DNA from: Streptomyces rubiginosohelvolus
GTDB lineage: Bacteria; Actinomycetota; Actinomycetes; Streptomycetales; Streptomycetaceae
Assembly: GCF_014649875.1 (NCBI RefSeq)
Contig: NZ_BMTW01000013.1
Span: 62,001-126,000 of the forward strand
DNA: 64,000 nt
Direction of reading: 5' to 3'
Shown: positions 26,987-36,800 of the stretch, in pieces
Numbering within the stretch: position 1 is the first letter of the stretch
Layout of the letters: every line of letters starts with the position of its first letter
Made by a program: the position numbers and the translations under genes
Notes under the pieces: model-generated
Told to the model about the DNA's origin: nothing
Database searches by the model: none
The model's input: only the letters and a program-made list of their open reading frames with translations

Positions 26987-27279
26987 GGGGTCCTACCTTC
27001 TTGATCGGGCTGAGCGAGCCATCGCGTGACGATGTGCTCAAGGGGTTCGGTGTGCAGGTCGTGGAACTTGTAGCGGCCCTCGCGGCGGGTGCTGACCAGG
27101 CCCGCCGCCTCCAGGACGGCCAGATGCTGGCTGACCGCCTGCCGGGACAGCCCGAGGCCGTGCTTGGTCACCAGCCGTCCGCATATCTCGAAGAGCGTCT
27201 GGCCGTTCCGGTCGGTCAGCTCGTCGAGGATGAGCCGGCGGGTGGGGTCGGCCAGGGCCTTGAAGACATCGTCCGTCAT
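26983..27279 (-). CDS. ArsR-type regulator
   Basis: A 98-aa winged-helix repressor: DVFKALADPTRRLILDEL, then LGLSRQAVSQHLAVLEAAGLV and REGRYKFHDLHTEPL. There is no Cys metal site, so it is of the SRPBCC/VOC-linked type rather than a metal sensor. The start is the ATG at 27279 with GGAG 2-3 nt before it; an in-frame start at 27315 would lie across the operator. Probably controls itself and the VOC gene. Confidence 0.92.
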   Translation of the reverse strand: MTDDVFKALADPTRRLILDELTDRNGQTLFEICGRLVTKHGLGLSRQAVSQHLAVLEAAGLVSTRREGRYKFHDLHTEPLEHIVTRWLAQPDQEGRTP

Positions 27280-27287
27280 GACTCCAC

Positions 27288-27313
27288 GATAGGCAAGTAT
27301 CGACTTGCCTATC
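27288..27313. promoter_or_regulatory. Palindromic operator of the ArsR-VOC operon
   Basis: GATAGGCAAG (27288-27297) and CTTGCCTATC (27304-27313) are perfect inverted 10-bp arms around TATCGA. The site is 8 nt upstream of the regulator's start codon. AGTCGATACTT-like spacing suits an autoregulated winged-helix dimer. Confidence 0.85.
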
Positions 27314-27345
27314 AAGTGGAGTGCTCGCCGCCGCTACGGCAAGGC

Positions 27346-28962
27346 CTACGAAGCGGCGTCCTGCCGGCCCGGCGCCCCGGCGGTCCCGGCCGCCTCCGTC
27401 GGCTCCGTGATGACCGGGAAGCGGCGCGGGGCCAGCGTGATCAGGGCGAGCAGGGCCAGGGCCGCGGCTCCGGCCGCCCCGATGTAGACGTAGTCCACCG
27501 CCGCGTCGACCGCCCGGCGCACGTGGTCCGTCGCCGCCGCGGAGAACGCGCCCGGGTCCTCCAGCGCGCGGGTCACCGCGTCCAGGTCGCCGGGGAGGCC
27601 GTCCACCGGGGCGTCCAGGAGGCGGGCGGCCAGGACGCCGTTGGCGACGGCCCCGAAGAGCGCCGCGCCGATGCTCTGGCCCACCTGGCGGCAGAAGAGG
27701 ACCGACGCCGTCGTCGTGCCGCGCTCCGCCCAGCCGACCGTCGACTGCACGCCCACGATCAAAGGGAGTTGGAACAGGCCGAGGGCCGCGCCGAGCAGCA
27801 GCATGAGGAGGGCCGGATGCCAGGGCTCACCGGGGTAGGGGAGGAGCGGGAAGGCCAGCAGGATCAGCAGCGCCGCGCTCATGCCGATCATCGCGGTCCG
27901 CCGGAAGCCGATGCGGTTGTAGACCCGGTCGGACAGCGCCGCCGACACCGGCCAGCTCAGCGTCATCACCGAGAGCACGAACCCGGCGGCGATCGGGCCG
28001 AGGCCCAGCACCGACTGGGCGTACGTGGGCAGGAAGACGGTCGGCGCGACCATCAGCAGCCCCATCGCGCCGAGCGCCAGGTTGACCGATGCGATGGTGC
28101 GCCGCCGCCACACCCAGCCCGGGATGATCGGCTCCGCCGCCCGCCGTTCGATGACCACGGTCAGCGCGGCCAGCACCGCGCTCGCCCCGAGCAGGCCGAG
28201 CGAGGGCGCCGAGAGCCAGGGCCAGGCCACCCCGCCCTGCACGAGCGCCGTGAGCAGCAGACTGCCGGTCGCGAAGACGGCGAGCGCGCCCGCCCAGTCG
28301 ACCTTGGGCCGGGTGGCCGGACGCGGGCGGGAGGGCTCGTGCAGATGGCGGACGACCAGCCAGAGGGCGACGGCCCCGACCGGGAGGTTGATCAGGAAGA
28401 TCCACCGCCAGTCGGCGTACCCGGCGAGCAGCCCGCCGACCACCGGACCGGCGACCGCCGAGGTGGCCCACACGGTGGACAACTTCGCCTGGATGCGCGG
28501 GCGTTCCTTGAGCGGGTAGAGGTCGGCCGCGATGGTCTGCACCGTGCCCTGGAGCGCGCCGCCGCCCAGCCCCTGGACGATGCGGAACGCGATGAGCGCG
28601 GCCATGTTCCACGCGGCCGCGCAGAGGACCGAGCCGACCAGGAACAGGATGATCCCGGCGACCAGGACCGGCTTGCGGCCGAAGGTGTCGGAGAGCTTCC
28701 CGTACAGGGGGAGCGTGACGGTGACGGCCAGCAGATAGCCGGAGAAGAGCCAGGAGAAGACGGTGAGCCCGCCGAGGTCGCCGACGATCTGGGGGACGGC
28801 GGTGGAGACGATGGTGCCGTCGATGGCGGCCAGCGCCATACCGAGCATGAGCGCCGCGACGACGGGGCGGCGGCCCCGGGGGGTGGTGACGGCGGTCGGC
28901 GGCGCCGCCGCAGCCTTGCCGCCGCCCGTGTCCGCGTCGCTCCTGCCGTCTGTGCCGCTCAC
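27346..28962 (-). CDS. MFS drug exporter, 14-TM DHA2 type
   Basis: A 538-aa proton-driven exporter of the EmrB/QacA group. Motif A is GKLSDTFGRKPVL, motif C is VAGPVVGGLLAG, and the N-terminal IDGTIVSTAVPQIVGDLGG motif (D1) is present; about 14 hydrophobic segments. GTG at 28962 follows GGAAGGA. It is downstream of and divergent from the ArsR gene with only the operator region between, so the same repressor could influence it, but the gene reads away from its own promoter at 28963-29100. Confidence 0.93.
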   Translation of the reverse strand: MSGTDGRSDADTGGGKAAAAPPTAVTTPRGRRPVVAALMLGMALAAIDGTIVSTAVPQIVGDLGGLTVFSWLFSGYLLAVTVTLPLYGKLSDTFGRKPVLVAGIILFLVGSVLCAAAWNMAALIAFRIVQGLGGGALQGTVQTIAADLYPLKERPRIQAKLSTVWATSAVAGPVVGGLLAGYADWRWIFLINLPVGAVALWLVVRHLHEPSRPRPATRPKVDWAGALAVFATGSLLLTALVQGGVAWPWLSAPSLGLLGASAVLAALTVVIERRAAEPIIPGWVWRRRTIASVNLALGAMGLLMVAPTVFLPTYAQSVLGLGPIAAGFVLSVMTLSWPVSAALSDRVYNRIGFRRTAMIGMSAALLILLAFPLLPYPGEPWHPALLMLLLGAALGLFQLPLIVGVQSTVGWAERGTTTASVLFCRQVGQSIGAALFGAVANGVLAARLLDAPVDGLPGDLDAVTRALEDPGAFSAAATDHVRRAVDAAVDYVYIGAAGAAALALLALITLAPRRFPVITEPTEAAGTAGAPGRQDAAS

Positions 28963-29299
28963 CGGGTTCCTTCCCTATGCACGTATCTCCGGTGGCACTG
29001 TCTCATCCAGGGACGCCGAGGGGGAGCCCCTGACCCCGTCTCCGCCCGAGGGACGAGTTCCCCTAGGGGGCGCCCCCTCATAGTGGCCAGGGCCCGTTCC
29101 TCCCGGCGGAGGACGTGGCGGCGGGGGGCCTCTCCTTAACCTCTTCTTACGTCGCCGCTACGGCTCACCGCAGGGGGGTGGGTGGGGAAAACCCCACCTG
29201 AAGACTGCGCTGAGCACCATCGCGCGGGGGACGGTCCGGAACGCAGACTCGGAACGTACCCAGCGACGTCCAGTCATCGACCGACATAGGAGAAAAACC
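28963..29299. other. Divergent promoter region, MFS exporter / ABC transporter
   Basis: A 337-nt gap without a gene. It holds the promoters of both flanking genes. Two short palindromes sit at about 29060-29078 (CCCCTAGGGG and GGGGGCGCCCCC). A GGTGGGG-AAAA-CCCCACC hairpin at 29181-29198 probably lies in the leader of the ABC operon. AGGAG is 8 nt before the GTG at 29300. Confidence 0.5.
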
Positions 29300-30088
29300 G
29301 TGACAACGGCTGTGACCATTCCCAGGCACGGGGGCACTGGAGGGCGTACGGCCGTCGCGGCACGGGCGCGACAGGTAGTGAAGGCCTACGGCACCGGCGA
29401 GACCCGGGTCGTCGCGCTCGACCATGTCGATGTGGACATCGCCCGCGGGCAGTTCACGGCGATCATGGGCCCGTCCGGCTCCGGCAAGTCGACCCTGATG
29501 CACTGCCTGGCCGGGCTCGACACGGTGACGTCGGGCGAGATCTTCCTCGACGAGACCGAGATCACCAAGCTCAAGGACAAGAAGCTCACCCAGCTCCGGC
29601 GCGACCGGATCGGGTTCATCTTCCAGGCGTTCAACCTGCTCCCGACGCTCAACGCGCTCGAGAACATCACGCTGCCGATGGACATCGCGGGCCGCAAGCC
29701 CGACGCCGCCTGGCTCCAGCAGGTCGTGGAGACGGTCGGGCTCGCCGAGCGTCTCAAGCACCGCCCCACCCAGCTTTCCGGCGGTCAGCAGCAGCGCGTC
29801 GCCGTCGCCCGGGCGCTCGCCGCCCGGCCGGAGATCATCTTCGGTGACGAGCCCACCGGAAACCTGGACTCCCGCGCCGGGGCCGAAGTCCTCTCCTTCC
29901 TCCGCAGGTCGGTCGACGAGCTGGGCCAGACCATCGTCATGGTCACCCACGACCCCGTCGCCGCCTCCTACGCGGACCGGGTGCTGTATCTCGCCGACGG
30001 CTCCATCGTCGACGAGATGCAGAACCCGACCGCCGAGCAGGTCCTCGACCGCATGAAGCACTTCGACGCACGCGGGCGGACGTCATGA
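29300..30088 (+). CDS. ABC transporter ATP-binding protein (MacB/LolD type)
   Basis: A 262-aa ATPase: Walker A IMGPSGSGKSTLM, signature LSGGQQQRVAVARAL, Walker B IIFGDEPTGNLD, and the switch His in VTHDP. Such ATPases drive MacB/FtsX-like permeases that work on extracytoplasmic substrates by mechanotransmission. GTG start with AGGAG upstream. The stop overlaps the permease ATG (ATGA). Confidence 0.95.
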   Translation: MTTAVTIPRHGGTGGRTAVAARARQVVKAYGTGETRVVALDHVDVDIARGQFTAIMGPSGSGKSTLMHCLAGLDTVTSGEIFLDETEITKLKDKKLTQLRRDRIGFIFQAFNLLPTLNALENITLPMDIAGRKPDAAWLQQVVETVGLAERLKHRPTQLSGGQQQRVAVARALAARPEIIFGDEPTGNLDSRAGAEVLSFLRRSVDELGQTIVMVTHDPVAASYADRVLYLADGSIVDEMQNPTAEQVLDRMKHFDARGRTS

Positions 30089-32670
30089 CCGTCTGGAAGA
30101 CCTCGGTGCGCAACTTCCTCGCGCACAAGGGCCGGATGGCCCTCTCCGCCGTGGCGGTGCTGCTGTCCGTGGCGTTCGTCTGCGGCACGCTCGTCTTCAC
30201 CGACACGATGAACACCACGTTCGACAAGCTCTTCACCATCTCCTCGCCCGATGTCACCGTCAGCCCGAAGGGCTCGGACGACGAAGGCGAGCAGCCCGAC
30301 AACGGCAAGCCCGTCTCGCTGCCCGCCTCCGTGGTCCAGCAGGTCGAGAAGGCCGACGGGGTGGAGCGGGCCGAAGGCTCCGCCTTCTCCATGGCGGTCA
30401 CCGTCGTCAACGGCGACAACAAGAACATGGGCTCCGACACCGGCGCCCCCACCATCGCGAGCAACTGGACCAAGAACGACCTGCGTTCGATGGAGATCAC
30501 CTCCGGGCACGCACCCCGCGGCCCCACCGAGGTGATGGTCGACGCCGACACCGCGAAGAAGCACAAGCTCACCATCGGCGACGAACTGCGCACCATCGCC
30601 GCCACCGGTGACCTCAAGGCGAAGATCAGCGGCATCGCGTCCTTCACCGTCACCAACCCGGGCGCGGCCGTCGTCTACCTCGACACCGCCACCGCACAGA
30701 AGCACCTGCTGGGCGCCCCCGACGTCTTCACCCAGATCCTGGTGACGGCCGAGAGCGGCGTCAGCGACACCCAGCTCAAGAAGAACGTGGCCGCCGCCCT
30801 CGACGGCACCGCCGCGTACAAGCTCCAGACCCAGCAGGAGGCCGCCGACGCCAACAAGGACGACATGGGCGCCTTCCTGGACGTCATGAAGTACGCGATG
30901 CTCGGCTTCGCCGGAATCGCCTTCCTCGTCGGCATCTTCCTCATCGTCAACACCTTCTCGATGCTGGTCGCCCAGCGGACCCGCGAGATCGGCCTGATGC
31001 GGGCCATCGGCTCCAGCCGCAAGCAGGTCAACCGGTCCGTGCTCCTGGAGGCCGTCCTCCTCGGCATCGTCGGCTCCCTGCTCGGCGTCGCGGCCGGCGT
31101 CGGCCTCGCCGTCGGGCTGATGAAGATGATGAGCGCCGTCGGTATGACGCTCTCCACCGAGGACCTCACCGTCGCCTGGACGACGCCCACGATCGGCCTC
31201 GTGCTCGGGATCGTCGTCACCGTCCTCGCCGCGTACATCCCGGCCCGCCGGGCCGGCAAGGTCTCCCCGATGGCCGCCCTGCGCGACGCCGGGACCCCCG
31301 CCGACGGCCGCTCCGGCTGGGTCAGGGCCGGTATCGGTCTCTTCCTGACGGCGGCGGGCGGCGCGGCCCTGTGGGCGACGACCCAGGCGGACAAGGCCAC
31401 CGAGGGCTCCATGTTCCTCGCCCTCGGCGTGCTGCTGACCCTCATCGGCTTCATCGTGATCGGCCCGCTCCTGGCCGGCGTCGTGGTGCGCGCACTGAGC
31501 GTCGTCGTCCTGCGGCTCTTCGGCCCGGTCGGCCGGCTGGCCGAGCGCAACGCCCTGCGCAACCCCCGGCGTACGGGAGCGACCGGCGCCGCCCTGATGA
31601 TCGGGCTCGCCCTGGTGGCCTGCCTGTCCGTCGTCGGGTCCTCCATGGTCGCCTCGGCCACCGAGGAGCTCGACAAGTCGGTCGGCGCGGACTTCATCGT
31701 CCAGGACGGCAGCACCGGCCGCCCGATCGTGCCCCAGGCCGCCGACGCCGTGCGCGCCGTCCCCGGCCTGGAGCACATGACCGACTACACCTTCGTCAAG
31801 GCGAAGATCACCGCGCCGAACGGCAGGACGGAGGACGAGGGGATCACCGCCGCCGACCCGACGTACCAGCAGGACGTCCGCCGGACGGTCATCTCCGGTG
31901 ACCTCGCGAAGGCGTACGGCAAGGACGCCATGTCCGTCGGCGACGAGTACGCCGATCGGCACGGGATCAAGGTCGGCGACACGATCACCGTCGCCTTCAA
32001 GGCGGGCGAGACCGCGAAGCTCAAGGTCGCGGCCATCACCTCGGACGACACCAACATCGACCGCGGCGCGATGTACACCAACCTCACGACGGCGGCGTCC
32101 TACGTCCCGGCCGACCGGATGCCGCAGAACGTGGTCATGTTCGCCAAGGCCGAGGAGGGCAAGGAGAAGGAGGCGTACGCGGCCCTCAAGAGCGCCATCG
32201 CCGAGTACCCGGTCTACAAGGTCCAGAACCAGGCCGACTTCAAGGAGCAGCTGAAGGACCAGATCGGACAGCTGCTGAACATCGTGTACGGCCTGCTCGC
32301 CCTGGCGATCATCGTCGCAATCCTCGGTGTGGTGAACACCCTCGCCCTGTCCGTCGTCGAACGGACCCGCGAGATCGGCCTGATGCGCGCCATCGGGCTC
32401 TCCCGCCGCCAGCTGCGCCGCATGATCCGGCTGGAGTCCGTGGTCATCGCCCTCTTCGGGGCGCTGCTCGGACTCGGACTCGGGATGGGCTGGGGCACCG
32501 CGGCCCAGAAGCTGCTGGCGCTGGAGGGCCTTGAGGTCCTGGAGATCCCGTGGCCGACGATCCTCACGGTCTTCGCCTGCTCGGCCCTCGTCGGACTGTT
32601 CGCCGCCCTGGTCCCGGCCTTCCGGGCGGGCCGGATGAACGTCCTGAACGCCATCGCGACGGACGGGTGA
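30085..32670 (+). CDS. ABC transporter permease with two FtsX domains
   Basis: An 861-aa membrane protein with an N-terminal helix, a large extracytoplasmic domain (about residues 45-255), an FtsX domain (FLVGIFLIVNTFSMLVAQRTREIGLMRAIG), a middle group of helices, a second extracytoplasmic domain (about 525-720), and a second FtsX domain with the same TREIGLMRAIG motif. This ten-helix layout is common for actinobacterial MacB-like permeases. Substrate unknown; another permease of the same kind lies at the right edge of the window. Confidence 0.94.
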   Translation: MTVWKTSVRNFLAHKGRMALSAVAVLLSVAFVCGTLVFTDTMNTTFDKLFTISSPDVTVSPKGSDDEGEQPDNGKPVSLPASVVQQVEKADGVERAEGSAFSMAVTVVNGDNKNMGSDTGAPTIASNWTKNDLRSMEITSGHAPRGPTEVMVDADTAKKHKLTIGDELRTIAATGDLKAKISGIASFTVTNPGAAVVYLDTATAQKHLLGAPDVFTQILVTAESGVSDTQLKKNVAAALDGTAAYKLQTQQEAADANKDDMGAFLDVMKYAMLGFAGIAFLVGIFLIVNTFSMLVAQRTREIGLMRAIGSSRKQVNRSVLLEAVLLGIVGSLLGVAAGVGLAVGLMKMMSAVGMTLSTEDLTVAWTTPTIGLVLGIVVTVLAAYIPARRAGKVSPMAALRDAGTPADGRSGWVRAGIGLFLTAAGGAALWATTQADKATEGSMFLALGVLLTLIGFIVIGPLLAGVVVRALSVVVLRLFGPVGRLAERNALRNPRRTGATGAALMIGLALVACLSVVGSSMVASATEELDKSVGADFIVQDGSTGRPIVPQAADAVRAVPGLEHMTDYTFVKAKITAPNGRTEDEGITAADPTYQQDVRRTVISGDLAKAYGKDAMSVGDEYADRHGIKVGDTITVAFKAGETAKLKVAAITSDDTNIDRGAMYTNLTTAASYVPADRMPQNVVMFAKAEEGKEKEAYAALKSAIAEYPVYKVQNQADFKEQLKDQIGQLLNIVYGLLALAIIVAILGVVNTLALSVVERTREIGLMRAIGLSRRQLRRMIRLESVVIALFGALLGLGLGMGWGTAAQKLLALEGLEVLEIPWPTILTVFACSALVGLFAALVPAFRAGRMNVLNAIATDG

Positions 32671-32728
32671 GCCCGCACCCGCAGGGCGGGGGGTGAGCCC
32701 GAGGGCGTCACCGTAGGATGACGGGCAG

Positions 32729-32760
32729 GCCCCGGGACGTTCCTCCAAACGTCCCGGGGC
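32729..32760. terminator. Terminator between ABC permease and LuxR gene
   Basis: GCCCCGGGACGT (32729-32740) and ACGTCCCGGGGC (32749-32760) make a perfect 12-bp stem with an 8-nt loop between convergent genes. Confidence 0.85.
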
Positions 32761-32848
32761 CGAGCCCGTTCCCCGCTTTCCCGCGCCCCGATCGCGGCTC
32801 TTCCCGGGCCTCGGGTTCCCCGGCCTCCTTTGGCCTCCTCCGGCCTCC

Positions 32849-33379
32849 TCAGATCCAGCCGCGTTCGCGGGCCAGCAGAGCGGCCTGGGCCCGGCTGGTC
32901 GCGCCGAGCGTCTGGATGAGATCGGCAACATGTCGCCGGTAGGTCCGCACCGACACTCCCAGCTTCCGCGCGCCCGCCTCGTCCTTGCCCACAGTGCACA
33001 TCGAAACGAGCACCCGTCGCTCGATGCCGGAAGGGCGTGGGACGGCCGCGCCCGCACCGCTCCTCGCACCGCCGAGCTCCGCGCGTAGACCATCAATGAC
33101 GTGCCGCGACCGGGTGACGCGCTGCAGCTCCTGATGGAGCGCGGCCAGCCGTACGTCCACCAGCCGGGCCAGCGCCACCTCGGGGTCCGCCGCGAAGATC
33201 CGCCGCTCCGCGTCCTCGGTGTGCAGCAGCCCCAGCTTCTGGAGCCGGGCGATCCGGGCCCGGGTCTCGTCCGGCCGGGCGTGCGGCAGGAGGTGGAGGT
33301 CGTCGGTGCGGGTTCCGGGGTTGCGCAGGAAGTGCCGGTAGATCTCTTCCTCGGCCTCCGGGACCCCAAAGACAGACAT
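32849..33379 (-). CDS. LuxR-type HTH regulator
   Basis: A 176-aa regulator with a TrmB-like N-terminus (EEEIYRHFLRNPGTRTDDLHLL, RIARLQKLGLLHT) and a C-terminal HTH with GARKLGVSVRTYRRHVADLIQTLGATSRAQAALLARERGW. This matches a group of Streptomyces orphan LuxR proteins without receiver domain. The start is the ATG at 33379 because the frame upstream is low-complexity. Its downstream region contains GGCCTCCT repeats of no known role. Confidence 0.85.
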   Translation of the reverse strand: MSVFGVPEAEEEIYRHFLRNPGTRTDDLHLLPHARPDETRARIARLQKLGLLHTEDAERRIFAADPEVALARLVDVRLAALHQELQRVTRSRHVIDGLRAELGGARSGAGAAVPRPSGIERRVLVSMCTVGKDEAGARKLGVSVRTYRRHVADLIQTLGATSRAQAALLARERGWI

Positions 33380-33811
33380 CTCGTTCTCGCCCACGTACGC
33401 CCCCGATGCCTGATGCCGCGGGGCCGTGCACCGAGGGGGATCGCCCCGCGCCGCCCGCCCCGGGCCGCTGCTCGCTCCGCCCGTGCTCGGTACTGCCTGT
33501 GTGACGCTCTCGGAACACCCTGGTGTGCAAGGGTCGGGCAAAGACTAGACGCTGCGCTCACTCCTGTGAGGATCCCCGGCACAACTGTGTGCGATACGGA
33601 GATGAACGGTGCGCGACCGTCGACGAGCGGCGGGCCCGCCACGACGGGCGGCCGGGGCCTCCCGGCCGGTTGCGGGCGCGGCTGTCACCCCCGGGTCGTA
33701 ACCTGGAAACCCCGGCGCGTCCCACGTGTCGGGTCCTTCGCGTTGCCCCGCCAGCAGCCGGCTGCCGGCAACGACCGAGCCACCGCTGATCTGATCCCGG
33801 ACGGAAACTTC
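33380..33811. other. Divergent region before mfd
   Basis: A 432-nt gap between the LuxR gene and mfd. Upstream frames are open through it, but show no family features and end in low-complexity sequence. It must hold the promoters of both genes. A short CACA-ACT-TGTG palindrome occurs near 33580. I see no clear RNA gene. Confidence 0.5.
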
Positions 33812-36800
33812 ATGAGCCTGCACGGTCTGCTGGATGTCGTCGTTACGGACCCGGCGCTCGCCGAGGCGGTGAAGGCCGCCGGGGACGGGCACCGGGCCCA
33901 TGTCGACCTGGTCGGCCCGCCCGGCGCGCGCCCGTTCGCCGTGGCCGCGCTGGCCCGGCAGACCGGCCGGACCGTGCTGGCCGTCACCGCCACGGGCCGC
34001 GAGGCCGAGGACCTGGCCGCGGCCCTGCGCACGCTGCTGCCGCCGGACACGGTCGCGGAGTACCCCTCGTGGGAGACCCTGCCGCACGAGCGGCTCTCGC
34101 CCCGCTCGGACACCGTGGGCCGCCGCCTCGCCGTGCTGCGCCGCCTGGCGCACCCGCGCGAGGACGACCCGGAGACCGGCCCGGTCTCCGTCGTCGTCGC
34201 CCCGATCCGCTCCGTGCTCCAGCCGCAGGTCAAGGGGCTCGGCGAGCTGGAGCCGGTGAGCCTTGCGGGCGGGCAGAGCGCGGACCTGGGGGAGGTGGTG
34301 GACGCGCTGGCGGCCGCCGCGTACTCCCGGGTGGAACTGGTCGAGAAGCGCGGAGAGTTCGCCGTACGCGGCGGGATCCTGGACGTCTTCCCGCCGACCG
34401 AGGAGCACCCCCTCCGGGTGGAGTTCTGGGGCGACGAGGTCGAGGAGATCCGCTACTTCAAGATCGCCGACCAGCGGTCGCTGGAGGTCGCCGCGCACGG
34501 GCTGTGGGCCCCGCCCTGCCGCGAGCTGCTGCTGACCGACCAGGTCCGCGAGCGGGCGGCGGCCCTCGCCGAGGCCCACCCGGAGCTGGGCGAACTGCTC
34601 GGCAAGATCGCCGAGGGCATCGCGGTCGAGGGCATGGAGTCGCTGGCCCCGGTCCTCGTCGACGACATGGAGCTGCTGCTCGACGTCCTGCCGAAGGACG
34701 CGATGGCGATCGTCTGCGACCCGGAGCGGGTGCGGACGCGGGCGGCCGATCTGGTCGCCACCAGCCAGGAGTTCCTCCAGGCGTCCTGGGCGGCGAGCGC
34801 GGGCGGCGGCGAGGCCCCGATCGACGTGGGCGCGGCCTCGCTGTGGGGCATCGCGGACGTCCGGGACCGGGCCCGCGAGCTGGACATGATGTGGTGGTCG
34901 CTCTCGCCGTTCGCGGCCGACGCCACCGACCACGACGACGACACCCTCCAGCTCTCGATGCACGCCCCCGAGGCGTACCGGGGCGACACCGCCCGGGCGC
35001 TCGCCGACACCAAGGGCTGGCTGGCCGACGGCTGGCGCACGGTGTACGTCACGGAGGGCCAGGGGCTCGCCTCCCGTACGGTCGAGGTGCTGAGCGGCGA
35101 GGGCATCGCGGCCCGCCTCGACGCGGACCTGACGGAGATCACCCCGTCCCTGGTCCACGTCTCGTGCGGGGCGATCGAGCAGGGCTTCGTCGACCCGGCG
35201 CTGAAGCTGGCGGTGCTCACCGAGACCGACCTGACCGGCCAGCGCACGGCCACCAAGGACCTGGGCCGGATGCCGGCCCGCCGCAGGAAGACGATCGATC
35301 CGCTGACGCTGGAGGTCGGCGACTACATCGTCCACGAGCAGCACGGTGTCGGCCGGTACGTGGAGATGGTGCAGCGCACGGTCCAGGGCGCGACCCGCGA
35401 GTATCTGCTCGTCGAGTACGCCCCGGCCAAGCGCGGCCAGCCCGGCGACCGCCTCTACATCCCGACCGACCAGCTGGAGCAGGTCACCAAGTACGTCGGC
35501 GGCGAGGCCCCGACGCTGCACCGGCTCGGCGGCGCGGACTGGACGAAGACGAAGCAGCGGGCGAAGAAGGCGGTCAAGGAGATCGCCGCCGACCTGATCA
35601 AGCTGTACAGCGCGCGCATGGCGGCCCCCGGCCACGCCTTCGGCGCGGACACCCCGTGGCAGCGGGAGCTGGAGGACGCCTTCCCGTACGCGGAGACGCC
35701 CGACCAGCTGTCGACGATCGCCGAGGTCAAGGAGGACATGGAGAAGACGGTCCCGATGGACCGGCTGATCTGCGGCGACGTCGGCTACGGCAAGACGGAG
35801 ATCGCGGTCCGGGCGGCGTTCAAGGCGGTCCAGGACGGCAAGCAGGTGGCGGTCCTGGTCCCCACGACGCTCCTCGTCCAGCAGCACTACGGCACGTTCA
35901 CCGAGCGCTACTCCCAATTCCCGGTCAACGTCCGCGCCCTGAGCCGCTTCCAGTCGGAATCAGAATCCAAGGCAACCCTGGAAGGCCTGAAGGACGGCGC
36001 GGTCGACCTGGTCATCGGCACGCACCGCCTGTTCTCCTCCGAGACGAAGTTCAAGGACCTCGGCCTGGTCATCGTGGACGAGGAGCAGCGGTTCGGTGTC
36101 GAGCACAAAGAACAGCTGAAGAAGCTCCGCGCCAACGTGGACGTCCTCACGATGTCCGCGACGCCCATCCCCCGTACGCTCGAAATGGCGGTCACGGGCA
36201 TCCGCGAGATGTCCACGATCACCACTCCGCCGGAGGAGCGCCACCCGGTGCTCACCTTCGTCGGCCCGTACGAGGAGAAGCAGATCGGCGCGGCGATCCG
36301 CCGTGAACTGCTGCGCGAGGGCCAGGTCTTCTACATCCACAACCGGGTCGAGTCCATCGACCGGGCGGCCGCCCGCCTCCGCGAGATCGTCCCCGAGGCG
36401 CGGATCGCGACGGCACACGGCCAGATGTCCGAACAGGCCCTGGAACAGGTGGTGGTGGACTTCTGGGAGAAGAAGTTCGACGTCCTGGTCTCCACGACGA
36501 TCGTCGAGTCCGGCATCGACATCTCCAACGCCAACACCCTGATCGTGGAGCGCGGCGACAACTTCGGCCTCTCCCAACTGCACCAGCTGCGCGGCCGGGT
36601 GGGCCGAGGCCGAGACCGGGGCTACGCCTACTTCTTGTATCCCCCCGAGAAGCCCCTCACCGAGACGGCCCACGAGCGCCTGGCGACGATCGCCCAGCAC
36701 ACGGAGATGGGCGCGGGCATGTACGTGGCGATGAAGGACCTGGAGATCCGCGGCGCGGGCAACCTGCTGGGCGGCGAGCAGTCCGGCCACATCGCGGGCG

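Noticed and set aside
29968..33642. A 1224-codon open frame antisense to the ABC permease
   Set aside because: High-GC shadow of the real frame on the other strand: low-complexity Arg/Gly/Asp/His composition, no family motif, and the opposite strand codes a clear ATPase-permease pair.
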